This document shows, in pieces, positions 24,901 through 35,937 of a stretch of 64,000 nucleotides of DNA (positions within the stretch are counted from its first letter, which is position 1; each line of letters begins with the position of its first letter). A model generated the notes under the pieces. That model made no database searches, had not been told where the DNA came from, and saw only the letters and a program-made list of their open reading frames with translations. The position numbers and the translations under genes were made by a program. The DNA is taken from the NCBI RefSeq assembly GCF_030052815.1, contig NC_079493.1, forward strand, positions 126,180,394 to 126,244,393, read 5' to 3'. This stretch comes from Hevea brasiliensis (taxonomy: Eukaryota > Streptophyta > Magnoliopsida > Malpighiales > Euphorbiaceae).

Positions 24901-26858
24901 ATCAATAATTAACTATTTATAAAATAATTTAAAATAAAAGCATCTAATAAAATAATTATTAAATTAATCGTTAAATATAAAAATATTATTTTAATCTTTA
25001 AAAGCCACGAATGAAAAATTTTAACTTTTAAATATTATTAAAATATAAATAAAAAAATAATATTATTTTAAAAATTATTATCCAACAAGAGGCCTACGAC
25101 AAAAAGGAAGAATGGCCATGCATGACGACCCACAAAATGATGAGATTTTTTTTTTTTCTTTATTATGTTACCTTGCTTTTATTAATAAAAAGAAATAAAA
25201 ATAAGAAGATTTGTGAAAGATTATGATAAATAAAATAAGACTTATTTGGTGAAAGACAAAACTTAACAACAGATAACAGATTCTAGTTCTATGCTAGCAA
25301 CAGATTAAACCGTTAAAATATTAGAATAATGAAAAAAACACAAAGCTATTAAGAATTTAGTAAAGGAAGAAGGCCGAAAGTAAAAGCTGGTGGAGCTAGG
25401 GTTTAAACTTTATCTCCATCATTCTTCTTTATGTCCCCCATAGATTTTTATGTGTGCCCTGGAGCTTAATTAACTGAAATATGTAGTAAATTAAATTAAA
25501 TTGAATTAGGAAGAAAATTAAATTAAATTTATTCGATTCGATTTGATTTTATCTATCAATTTAGGTTTTATTTTGATATTATTTTTAGGATTTATTTAAC
25601 ATTATTGTTAGAATTATTATTTAAAAAATATTTTTTTTAAATATAATAATTAATAGTATTAAAAATAATTTAAAATTAAATTTATCATAATAAAACAACA
25701 TGTCTTATACAATAACCATATAATGATATGCAAAAATTTTATAGCCTAAAATTTTTAACAATATTTTTACACTGATTTATAATAACATTATACATAATGT
25801 TATTTATATTATTTATTATTTTATATGTTATTTTGATATTATTTAATATTTTAACATCATTTTGTGAATGATGCTAGAAAATATTGTTAAATCCTAAATT
25901 TTTTACGGTGATTTAATAAGTTTTAGTTATTAAAATAATTAAATAAATTTTTAAAATTACTTTTTTAATAACATTTAATTTTTTTTTTCTTGAAAAGTAA
26001 TAGCCCTTCAACCATAAAATCAAACAGGCACTTCCTTATTTTTAACTTTAATTTGAAATATAATAATAATTGATAATAATAATAATAATAATAAGTGTTC
26101 GTCATCAAAGGTTAAAATTTTAAAGTTTGATAATTTTTTTACTATAGAAAAGAAATTCGAAATCATGGATATTAAAAAAAAAAAATACAATCCAAAACTC
26201 AAAATAACTACATATATATGTCGGCAAAGCTCATTTTCTAGTGCATTTTATAGGGGATTGACTTGAAAAATCTAAAAATGATGGCAAAAAACATTAAAGA
26301 TTGCAATAAGATCATGTAAAAATGTCAGGTGAGGTAAATAACTTTCCAAGTTTATAGTGATTGTGATGTAACCTCTCAACTCACATCATAAATTTTTTAG
26401 CTTTTCCGAGAAAAATGTGATAATGAAAACCAACTTCCCTATCGAGAAAATGAAATCATAACTAGGGAAAAATATATATATAATTATAGTGACTCACATA
26501 ATAGATAACTCTTAAAATAGTTATGTGCTTTAATTCGGTACTCTTAAAATAGTTGCAATAAGTGAAAATTTTGATTAAACTCGATACAAATTAAAGATAT
26601 AAATATATGAGATTCATGCATACACGTGAATTTCATTTATATTTTAAGTTTATAAAAAATTAAATTTAAGTAATAAAGTGGAATCAATTTTTTTTTAGTG
26701 AATATGCAAACACATACATAATTTTTCTTAAAACCCTGCCAGGATGTGCCATCACTTTCACAGGCATATTTTGACACTGAATTGATTTTGCATGTGCGCT
26801 TCCTCAAATGACAAGATAGAAATTTGCATCCACAGTGGCAAATCTTTCCATTTCCATG
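21991..26858. other. AT-rich intergenic DNA, no gene seen
   Basis: Contains a G-rich patch near 22185-22201, a (TA)n at about 23640-23659, homopolymer T and A runs and many low-complexity stretches. The open frame at 22504-22800 is F/S/L-rich and looks like T-rich filler. Nothing resembles a coding exon or structural RNA. Confidence 0.5.
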
Positions 26859-26867
26859 TATATAAAA
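26859..26867 (+). promoter_or_regulatory. Probable TATA box of the NPF transporter gene
   Basis: TATATAAAA, 72 bp upstream of the ATG at 26939, followed by a C/T-rich leader (CTCCTTCACTACTCCC). This implies a start site near 26890-26900 and a short 5' UTR. It was chosen by position and motif only. Confidence 0.55.
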
Positions 26868-26938
26868 AGAGAAGATGCCCAGTGCTCCTTCACTACTCCC
26901 TCTTTACACAATATTCAAATTCTTACATCAAACTCTCC

Positions 26939-29900
26939 ATGGATGGTATAGAAGATGGCCATGAACATACCAAAAAACTCTCTGCAGCTGCCGCAAGAAA
27001 ACCCTCCAAGGGTGGCTGGAATTCGGCCATTTTCATCATTGGTAATTAAGCAAAACCCTCTTTCCTTCTTCATCATCTCGATCTCGATCCATCATCAAAT
27101 TTTCTTTTCTGGTTCATTTAGTTCGAACTTTTACTCAAAACTTCACAGTTTTGGATTCGAATTTAGTACATATACCATTCTGCTTGTTAATTCGTTATGT
27201 ATTATTTCCTTCTGCAGTTGTGGAAGTAGCAGAGAGATTTGCTTTCTACGGTTTGTCTGGAAATCTCATAACATACCTCACAAATGATCTCCATGAGTCC
27301 ACAGCCACCGCAGCCAAGAACGTCAACACCTGGATTGGTGTCTCCTCCATCTTCCCTATACTCGGAGCATTTCTTGCCGATTCCTTTCTTGGCCGGTTCA
27401 AGACCATTCTCTTATCCACAATCATATATTTCACAGTAATTAAATCTTCATCACCTCTCTACTCCATTTGTTAAGTACTAGTACATATGAGACTCGAACT
27501 GAGACTTCATAGAGGCGACTGGAGTACTTCTATATCTTTAAGTACTTCCAACTCCAGCTTATGTTAATTACTTTAATTGCATCACACAGGGCTTGGTTCT
27601 GTTAACCTTATCAGTCTCAATAATCCCTATGAGTCACCGTGAAGCTGTGTTCTTTCTCGCTCTTTATATACTAGCTATTGGTGAAGGTGGACACAAGCCA
27701 TGTGTGCAGACTTTCGCTGCGGATCAGTTCAATGAGGAGAAGCCGGAGGAGAAGGCAGCCAAGAGCTCATTCTTCAACTGGTGGTACTTGAGCATAGTAA
27801 TTGGTGCTACCACAGCAGTCTTGTTGGTCATTTACGTCCAGGTATCCAAATTTTTTCAATCGCTAGACAATTCAAAGTTGAAATATTACATGTGCTTTGT
27901 AGCTTTCAGCGAGACACACCAGTATCACTAGCTAAAGCTTGTTATTCTGTTGACATATTTGTATTTCATGGAGTGGATATGCCATTAACGCAATTGATAT
28001 GGAATTAACTTAACAACTTTGCTGAAACGTACCATGTGAATAGGATAATGTTGGATGGACACAAGGGTTTGGAATATTGGCAGGAGCAGTAGCGGTGGCG
28101 TTGATTATATTCTTGGTAGGAATAAAGAGATACAGGACACAGGCACCTGTTGGGAGTCCATACACGGCAGTGGCACAAGTGCTGATAGCTGCGGCACGGA
28201 AGCGGCGCGTGAGTGAGACGCGGCAGGGATGGGGTATTTGTTATGAAGATGATGAGAAAGATGTGGCTGACCACATCGAGAGTCAACGCAGGGTTCGGAC
28301 ATTGGCTCGCACGAACCAATTCAGGTATGGGCCAATTCTAAAAGGATAATCAAATTTTAGCGTTGGTACAAAAAGTCAGCTCTTGTCCTCATTGCCTGAA
28401 TTGAAATTAAGCACAAGGAGTTAATGGCTTAATGCTATTCGTTGGGGTCTTATCAGGGTTTCCTTGACCAGCTGCAAACACAATACAAATCTCGCCCTTG
28501 AAGACAAATCTTACAAGCAGACCTTGAATTTTTTTTAAAGAATTTTGCTAATTGTAGTGATGAACAGTATCATAGTTATACTTTATGCGTGTCAATGAAT
28601 TTTCACTCAATGTTATTGGTATCATTTTCGGAACCCTAAAGTCTTGAATTTGATCCCAAAATCTTGTTTGTGCCATATTCCATGTTGACTTGCTGTGGAA
28701 TGAAATTTTTGCAAAATTTGTTTAGTCTTCGTCAGTGAGTCACGGTCTGAATAAGGAGGGAGTTGACCTTGGTCTAGTGCTAATGGAGCATGGCACGTGC
28801 ACACACAGATGAGCTGAGATATTATTACATAATATGACCTATTTGATATAATAATACTCTGTAGCCAAATTGATTTATGTTGTTCACTACTTATCTTGAC
28901 AGTGTTCAATGCAGTAAACTCAGCCATGGTGCACAAATACACACAAAAAGAGGAAGATGCAGGAATCTCAATTCATAGCATCCTCCACTGTAAAATAAAC
29001 ACTCACAACCACATATACATATGTTGAATAGTTAATTATTAAAAATAGTGGAGAAGTCTTTCTCTATAAAAATAAATAAATAAATAAATTATTATTATCT
29101 CAGTGATTTTAAGACTGTGAAGTCTCATGTTTAATTTCGATATAACTCCTTAATGCTTTCAGTTACAAAGTGAAATTAATTAATATTATGTGTTCAGGTT
29201 CTTGGACAAGGCAATGATAATTGACAACATTGATGCTTCAAACAATACCAGAAATCCATGGCGGCTCTGCACCCTAAATCAAGTGGAAGAAGTGAAGTTA
29301 GTCCTTCGCTTGATCCCCATATGGTTAAGCTGCTTAATGTTCACAGCCATAATAGTTCAAACCCACACATTTTTCACCAAGCAGGGTAGTACAATGATCA
29401 GAACAATAGGACCAAACTTCCAGCTTCCTCCAGCCTCACTTCAATCCCTTATAGGCATCACAATCCTCATCGCCGTCCCAATATACGACCGATTTTTTGT
29501 CCCGATAGCAAGAAAAATAACAGGACACCCTTCTGGCATAACCATGCTTCAAAGAATAGGCTTTGGCTTGTTTCTATCCATTCTTGAAATGGTAGTATCA
29601 GCTCTAGTAGAGGCTAAAAGGGTAAGCATTGCAAAAGACCATGGGCTCATGGAGACCCCAAAAGCGATAGTACCAATGAACGTTTGGTGGTTGCTCCCAC
29701 AGTACATTATCAGTGGACTAGCAGATGTGTTTGCAGTGATTGGATTACAAGAACTGTTCTATGATCAAATGCCAGAAGCTATGAGAAGCATGGGAGCAGC
29801 TGCATATTTAAGCATACTTGGACTTGGGAGTTTCATAAATACTGCGGCTATATCTCTAGTGCAGGCTATTACCTCTAGGCGTGGAGGTGTTTGGCTTGGA

Positions 29901-30056
29901 GATAATCTGAATCGTGCACATCTTGATTACTTCTACTGGGTATTGGCAGTAATAAGTGCTTTAAATTTGTGTGTTTTTATATGGGTTGCTAATCGTTTTG
30001 TGTACAAGAAAGTTGAAGATGAGGAAACAGAGGAGGAGAAAGGAGCAGAATCTTGA
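26939..30056 (+). CDS. NRT1/PTR family (NPF5-type) proton-coupled transporter, complete
   Basis: A membrane transporter of the POT/NPF family, proton-coupled carriers of nitrate, peptides or other small solutes. Exons: 26939-27041, 27218-27435, 27590-27841, 28044-28324, 29198-30056; 1713 bases, 570 aa, the usual family length, with phases agreeing at every junction. Seen: the proton-coupling motif ExxER at E37-R41 (VEVAERFAFYGLSGNL), family segments GEGGHKPCVQTFAADQF and SFFNWWYLSIVIG, a charged central loop in exon 4, then helices through ARKITG, PQYIISGLADVFAVIGLQELFYDQ and a charged tail (EDEETEEEKGAES). Wording is closest to the NPF5.10-5.16 group, some members of which are known tonoplast nitrate carriers. 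The substrate cannot be told from sequence. A TATA box precedes it and the downstream neighbour is a convergent pseudogene. Confidence 0.93.
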
Positions 30057-30692
30057 AGAGCATTTGAATGTGAAGGATGTTTGGCTCCCTAATATCCAAT
30101 GAATTGATGAGAATCAACAACTAAGCCAGTTTGGCATTGTGGGATGGTTTAGGTGCACTAAGATCTCAGGTTTTCTGTAAAATCCTCCAGCTCGCAACGC
30201 CAAACTGGGCGTTTATTGAAATGTATATGGTATGGGATCCCATCACAGGCAATATTTAAACGGGCTTTCTAGGTGAGTCTCTAGTCTCTGTTACTACCAA
30301 GTGCTTTTATTAACTGGTTCTGTAATGCTAATTATAACAATGCTAAAGAAAACGAGTCATGATGGGTCAACTTAGACTATTGCCTTTTATTATGAAAATA
30401 AAGTAAAAAAATATATATAAATAATTATATTTTTATGCTAATTATAGAATACACTGGAAATACTAAATTTCAGTGCTCTCTCAGAAATAAAATTTCACTT
30501 TTTCTATGTTAATAAGGAGTGAGACTCATAATTTTATAAATAAATAATTATATTTGTGTATTATATTTTGTCAATTTATCAAAATAAACGACAATTTGGA
30601 GAGACAATTAAGGGAGGAATTACACACTTGCAAGAAACCATACAATTAATTTTGATATGCTTTTGTATAATTTCCAGGAGATCACTAATTAA
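30057..30692. other. Convergent intergenic gap: NPF 3' UTR and spacer
   Basis: Downstream of the transporter stop, about 240 bp of more balanced sequence is probably 3' UTR. The rest is AT-rich spacer up to the end of the O-methyltransferase pseudogene on the other strand. No other feature was seen. Confidence 0.5.
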
Positions 30693-32072
30693 CTAATAGG
30701 GATAAGCCTCAATAATTGAAACTAGGGCTGGAATTTTGATAATCCTGATGCTGGGAAAGCCTGCTTTCTCCAGCAAAATTTTCCATTCTGCCTCACTCCT
30801 TTCCTTGGCATTGATTTGAACCATCATCAACAGATCAAATCTCACTCCTGTGTCATCAAACAGGTCACTCCCTTCTGGACTTAAAACTGCTTCAATGATT
30901 ATAACCTTTCCTTTCTTCTGATCTGATATGGCTTCTCTACAATTTTTAAAGATTTTGATGCAATCTTAATCATTCCAACAGTGCAATACCCACTGCAATA
31001 TTCCACAAATTAACACCAAGAAGTTGAAGTACATATAGCTATGAAACACAATTTATAAAATTTCAATACATATAACAACAGGTTATGATAATATTGTGAA
31101 TTTGGCATACAGCAAACTTAAGACGTAAATATATAAGATGAGAAAAGCTTAAACTCGATCTATTGAACGATGAGATCTACAATATTAGCTCATAAAAATC
31201 GTGTTTAACGAGGTATAATTTAAATATATGATCTCATCATACACATTATGTTCTTGAGTTTATGATAAATATAAGATTTAGGCAAAAATTATCCTATAGA
31301 TATAACGTTACCTTCAAGATAAGGGCATCAGCTGGAGGAAAGCCGGCAAACATATCACCGGCAACATGAGGTACACCGACGTACTCGGGTGCCTTAGCGA
31401 CCACAAGTGGAAGATCAAAGTTGATACCTTTGATATGGGATGAGCCTTCATAATCTCACTCACCATTGCCTCAATCCCACCTCCAACATACACAAGCGTT
31501 TCTATTCCATTGAACTCTTCTTCATAGCTCGTCTTTACTGCTTCCACAATGATCTTTGATGCACCAGCAATAGCCTGGTTGAATAAATTACTGAAATCAG
31601 GATTGGCTGCTGGAAATTTCCAGTTATGTTGAGCATTATGAGACTTGGCCAACCCACTACCTCCTTCCTTCACGATATCAGCGAGGTGATGCCAAGATTC
31701 AAACAAATACGGATGGTGCTCTAAGAGAAAAAAAGGTGCAAGACTCATTTCTGAATTGCCTAGTAGCCATTTGGAAGAGTTGGTAAGGCCATAGAGAGTT
31801 TCACCACCAACTTCTATTGAACTGAAGATTTCTCGGCGAATTAACAGGGTCATTACTCGTGAGAGGCGATCAGTGTCCAGAGAAGAGTGGTTGGTAGCTT
31901 TAGCAATGGAGGACAAAGAGAGAGGGCGGCCATGGGAGTTTATTATATTATGGATGCCTAGCGGCAGCACACGCTTGAGGGCCATGCCATCCACAAACCC
32001 AAAGATGCACTGCCATATGGTGGCTTGTCCTCTCAACACCTCCCCTTCAAACCCCATCTCTGGCCTGCCCAT
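30693..32072 (-). pseudogene. Plant class II O-methyltransferase pseudogene
   Basis: Two exons, 31312-32072 and 30693-30992, around a normal GT-AG intron, as usual for SAM-dependent plant O-methyltransferases. The N-terminal dimerisation region is clear (GQATIWQCIFGFVDGMALK), and the C-terminal exon ends EAYPY at a normal stop. Lesions: a one-base deletion in exon 1 near 31426, after HPISK, shifts the frame, and the [19 protein letters not shown] segment follows in another frame. A TAA sits in exon 2 at 30966-30968, where family members have an acidic residue after WND. The SAM loop DVGGGTG reads YVGGGIE. The Asp after the catalytic His (LHDW) is Cys. Relatives include reticuline 7-OMT-like and resveratrol OMT-like enzymes; the substrate is unknown. 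It is convergent with the NPF gene. Confidence 0.88.
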
Positions 32073-33398
32073 TCCAGTCTTCCCACTCGACCTAGTTCAA
32101 GAGAGGCCTGCCGTGAGTTACAGTGATTATTTGGAAGGACACACACGAAAATATGTGAAATTATTCCCTGAATCCCTGAAATTATTCTAAATCAAGACAT
32201 TCACGTGTATTTAGTAATTTTTTTTTAAATTAATTTAAGAACAATCTTTTGCTTTTTAATATTACAAAAAATTCTCTAATTTTTTTACCTTATTACGAAT
32301 TTTAATATAATTTTTATAACATTGGAATTTCTAATATTTCAAAATTATAATTTTATTTATTTAAATAATTAATGTTTTATAAATAATACTTTTGCAGTTA
32401 TATTATGCGTATATTTTTCAGTCTACAAATTTATCCCTATATATATATATATATATATATATTATGGACTAATAATTTCATTTATTGAAAGAAAATTAAA
32501 ATATAAGCCTTATGTCACTGCCAACATTCAAAATTGCTAAGCCGGAGGGCTAGAAGGGGATAGTCAAGAATGTGGCATTATTAAGATTAATTACAAAAGA
32601 TTTTTCGAATATATTAGTGAGTAAGTTGACCATATGCAATTATTTATTTATTTTTTTTATAAGAAGTAACAATAATTGATGTTCTTCATCAAATGCCTAC
32701 CTTGCTACTCATTATGTATATGTGCAATGTTTCTTCAATGGTTCCTAAGCATGTACATGAATCATCCACACTAATTGCAATTTTTTATTTATTCAAAGCA
32801 ATTAATTAAAGGGTAAATTACTATTTGATTATTTAAATTTGATAAAAATTTGTAATTTATTTTCTGTATTTCAATAATCAAGTAATTTAATTTATTAAAT
32901 TTGACAAAACCTACAAGACCTATAAATTATAGATTTTGCCAAATTTCAGAAATTAAATTATTTAATTTTAAAAATATAAAAATTAAGTTATAGATTTTAT
33001 CAAATTTTAAAAATTAAATTATTTGATTTTATAAATATAAAAATTAAATTATAAATTTTGTCAAACCAATTAAATTATAGTTTATCATCAGTCAATATAT
33101 TCAAATTTGACAAAGACTTTATTTTTTAAAGAAAAAAAATATTGCTTATTGCGTGCATGCATGCCATTTGTAATTTTTTATGTAAAAAAAATATTTTTTT
33201 AAAACAATCTACAGATATCTATATAAATATTCTTTGTTTCAAAAAAAAAAATTAAATATTAATATGATATCGAACCTCAGTTGGATTGTGAGTTTTAATC
33301 ACTTATAAAATTGTATAATTAAAATTGTATTAAGTTAAATACAGATTAATTGTCAAGTGACAATTACGTGATAGTATTGATAGATGAATTGGGCTAAG
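32073..33398. other. AT-rich spacer with (TA)n and a minisatellite
   Basis: Upstream of the pseudogene. Contains (TA)n at about 32440-32461 and a roughly 61-bp tandem repeat of about 2.5 units at 32930-33085 (AAATTAAATTATTTGATTTT-type units). No gene seen. Confidence 0.6.
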
Positions 33399-33404
33399 AA
33401 GGCG

Positions 33405-34250
33405 TTTGATTCATCTATTAAATATAGCTGATAGTTAATAGACACCAAAATAAGTGAATTAGAGAATTTGATAAGTTTAAAAAAATAAAACTAATAACTG
33501 ATGAGTAATTAATTTGGTACCAATCAGTTACGATTTATATCAATTTTATTTTTTATATTGACTGGTATTAATTTGGTACCAATCAGTAATTAAGCTGTAT
33601 TAAGTTTAAAATTGTTTTTCATTAGCTGATAACTGATTTTATTTTATTTTTATTTTGATTATATTATTCTTTTTTATTTAATTTAAAAATTAATATTATT
33701 AATACTTTTATTTTTTTATTTATAATTTTAACATCATAATCAATGCGTTTCAAATTTATTAATAACATAACATATAAAATATTTATTTATATCTAAAAAC
33801 TTAAAATTAATTATAAGTTTTTTATCTACAATAACAATTACTTTATTATTTTTATTTATATTTTTAAAATAATTTAATTATTTTTTAAAGAATTTAATTA
33901 ATTTCTTATTCTAATAATAAAATAAATAATATAATATAATATAATAGATTAATAATTATATATTTTATTTTAATAATATAATAAATGATATAATATATTA
34001 ATTTAATAATTATATATTTAATTTAATAATAAAATAAAATAATATAATATAATAAATTTATAATTTTATATTTATTTAAATAATAAAATAAATTATATGA
34101 TATATACTCTTATTAGTCATTTGATATATCAACAGCAACAATTAAACGTAGTTTTACAAAACATTTAATATAAACCAGCTATCAGCTAACAGTAACAGCT
34201 ATCAACTAATAGTTATTAACTGTATTTAACAGTTAAACCAATCATGCCCT
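33405..34250. mobile_element. MITE-like element next to the Athila insertion
   Basis: The left end reads GGCGTTTGATTCATCTATTA and the right end, on the other strand, GGGCATGATTGGTTTAACTG, then TTAAATACAG. These are imperfect terminal inverted repeats about 850 bp apart, both running into GCTGATAG-type subterminal words. The interior has no ORF. It includes a direct repeat TAATTTGGTACCAATCAGT near 33510 and 33569. The right end falls exactly at the Athila target site. A short CTAAG on both outer sides may be part of a target-site duplication. Confidence 0.55.
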
Positions 34251-34251
34251 A
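34247..34251. repeat. Athila target-site duplication, left copy (CCCTA)
   Basis: Five bases directly before the LTR start TGATACGG, identical to 45449-45453 after the other LTR. Five-bp duplications are normal for Ty3/gypsy integrases. Confidence 0.93.
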
Positions 34252-35898
34252 TGATACGGTGTGTCCGCAAGTGCACGGGTCACAGTAGTATAATTTTAAA
34301 AAAATGATATCGATCCCACAGAGAATTGTGCTTAAATTGGAAATAAAAGTATAAGCTAATTAGAATGACAAAAATTAAAGATGTAAAATGAAATTTCAAA
34401 TTAAGACAAAAATTAAAGATGTAAAATTAAATTTGGAATTAAAATTGGTATTTGAGGAATTAAAACTAAATCAATCAATTAACTAAAATTAATTAAACTA
34501 GATTACCAAAAATTAATTTGAAATTTCTATTTATGAAATTTGAGAGGAATTAAATCTAAATTCAATAAAAATAAAAATAAAGTGATTATAGAGATTGGAT
34601 TTAAATTGAATTTAAATTTAAATTGGATTTAAATTGAAATTGCTATTTATGAGATTTGGAGGATTTAAATCTAAATTCAATGAAAATTAAATTGATTCTA
34701 GAGATTGGATTTTCAATATTGTTTGCATGTGGTTTATCCTTAATTTAGCCAAACACATGAGAATTGCAATTTTGAGGGAAATCAATTCTTAAATTTTTGA
34801 AACCTTTTTCAAGCATTTCAAAGTTGGTTTTCATTAAATCAAACCCTGTTTTCACGGTATTTCAAACCTAACAAAAACCCATTTAAAACTCTAATTGATT
34901 TTTGGAAAGTTCCCCTTAATCCTCTTAGCTTATCTCTAACACCAAGAAAATAAAGTTTATTGCAAGATTATCTATCCCTAATATTCACTTTTCAGTCCAT
35001 CTATTAAGGATTAAAGCTTAACTTAATGAGGGCCCATTCATCAAGCAAGGCAACAAGCTCACAAGCAATAAATCAAAATGTAACAAATCCCATTTAAATG
35101 GCTAAATCAGTTCAAAACCACAATACAAATCAATATTTACAAACCCATCTCTAGAATCTCAATCAACTACTCACAAATCATTGTTTAAAGACAAACCCAA
35201 ATGTATAAATGAAGAAATAATGGAAATGTAAGCTCAAGGGTAGAAAAACCCAGAAATATGCAGCAGAATCTGCTGCAGAAAAGTGCAGAAACGTGATCTG
35301 CAGCTGCTGGAAAAAGAATGCAGAAAGTGCTCCCTCCTTCTCTTTCTAATCTTGCCAAAAATGCCTCTCTTGCTCTCTATGGAAAGAAAATGATAAAATG
35401 AGGCTTTATATAGGCTAAGGGTCTGCCCTAGAATGGGTAAAAGGGGGAAGGTTCCAGAGAAAGTGAGGTAAAAAGCTGGAGTAACGGAAATGCCACGTCA
35501 ATTATTTCCAGTAAAAATGACATAAGCCGAGTCAGTTGTGTCGTGGGTTGTGTTGCGGGTTGTGTCGCTCTCGGCCTGAATATCTGACGATCGACACAAC
35601 CTGCGACATAAGCTAATTCGGTTGTGCTGCAGGTTGTGTCGCTCTCGGCCATTTTTTACTCAACTTCAAAATTTTTGCAATTCGACTTTAATCTCCTCCA
35701 AATGGCTACTCTGATCAAAATACATCAAATTTCTCCAGATTTAACCTACAAAACAAATAAATTCCAAAAATTAAACTAGGAAATGTGAAAATTGTAAAAT
35801 TGACTAAATATATACTAATATCTATAATAATAGCTATGAACAAGTGTAAATTATGTGCAAAAATTACTCCTAAATGATGATATTAAATGCATGCATCA
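34252..35898 (-). repeat. Athila 3' LTR
   Basis: 1647 bp, TG...CA ends (TGATACGG to GCATGCATCA on the plus strand), nearly identical to 43801-45448. It includes a 13-bp perfect inverted repeat, CGACACAACCTGC at 35592-35604 and GCAGGTTGTGTCG at 35629-35641. The 74-aa ORF here is an LTR artefact. Confidence 0.95.
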
Positions 35899-35916
35899 AA
35901 TTCCCCCATACTCAAA
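35899..35916 (-). promoter_or_regulatory. Polypurine tract (plus-strand primer) of the Athila element
   Basis: On the element strand GAGTATGGGGGAATT ends directly at the 3' LTR, the expected place for the plus-strand primer. Six bases before it lies a 7-bp hairpin, TTGCTTG-AGGA-CAAGCAA (35920-35937). Confidence 0.88.
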
Positions 35917-35937
35917 CTCTTGCTTGTCCTCAAGCAA

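Noticed and set aside
35428..35652. 74-aa minus-strand ORF in the 3' LTR (80-aa version at 44977-45219)
   Set aside because: It occurs in both LTRs, shows no known domain, and is explained by the CG-richer repeat block there.
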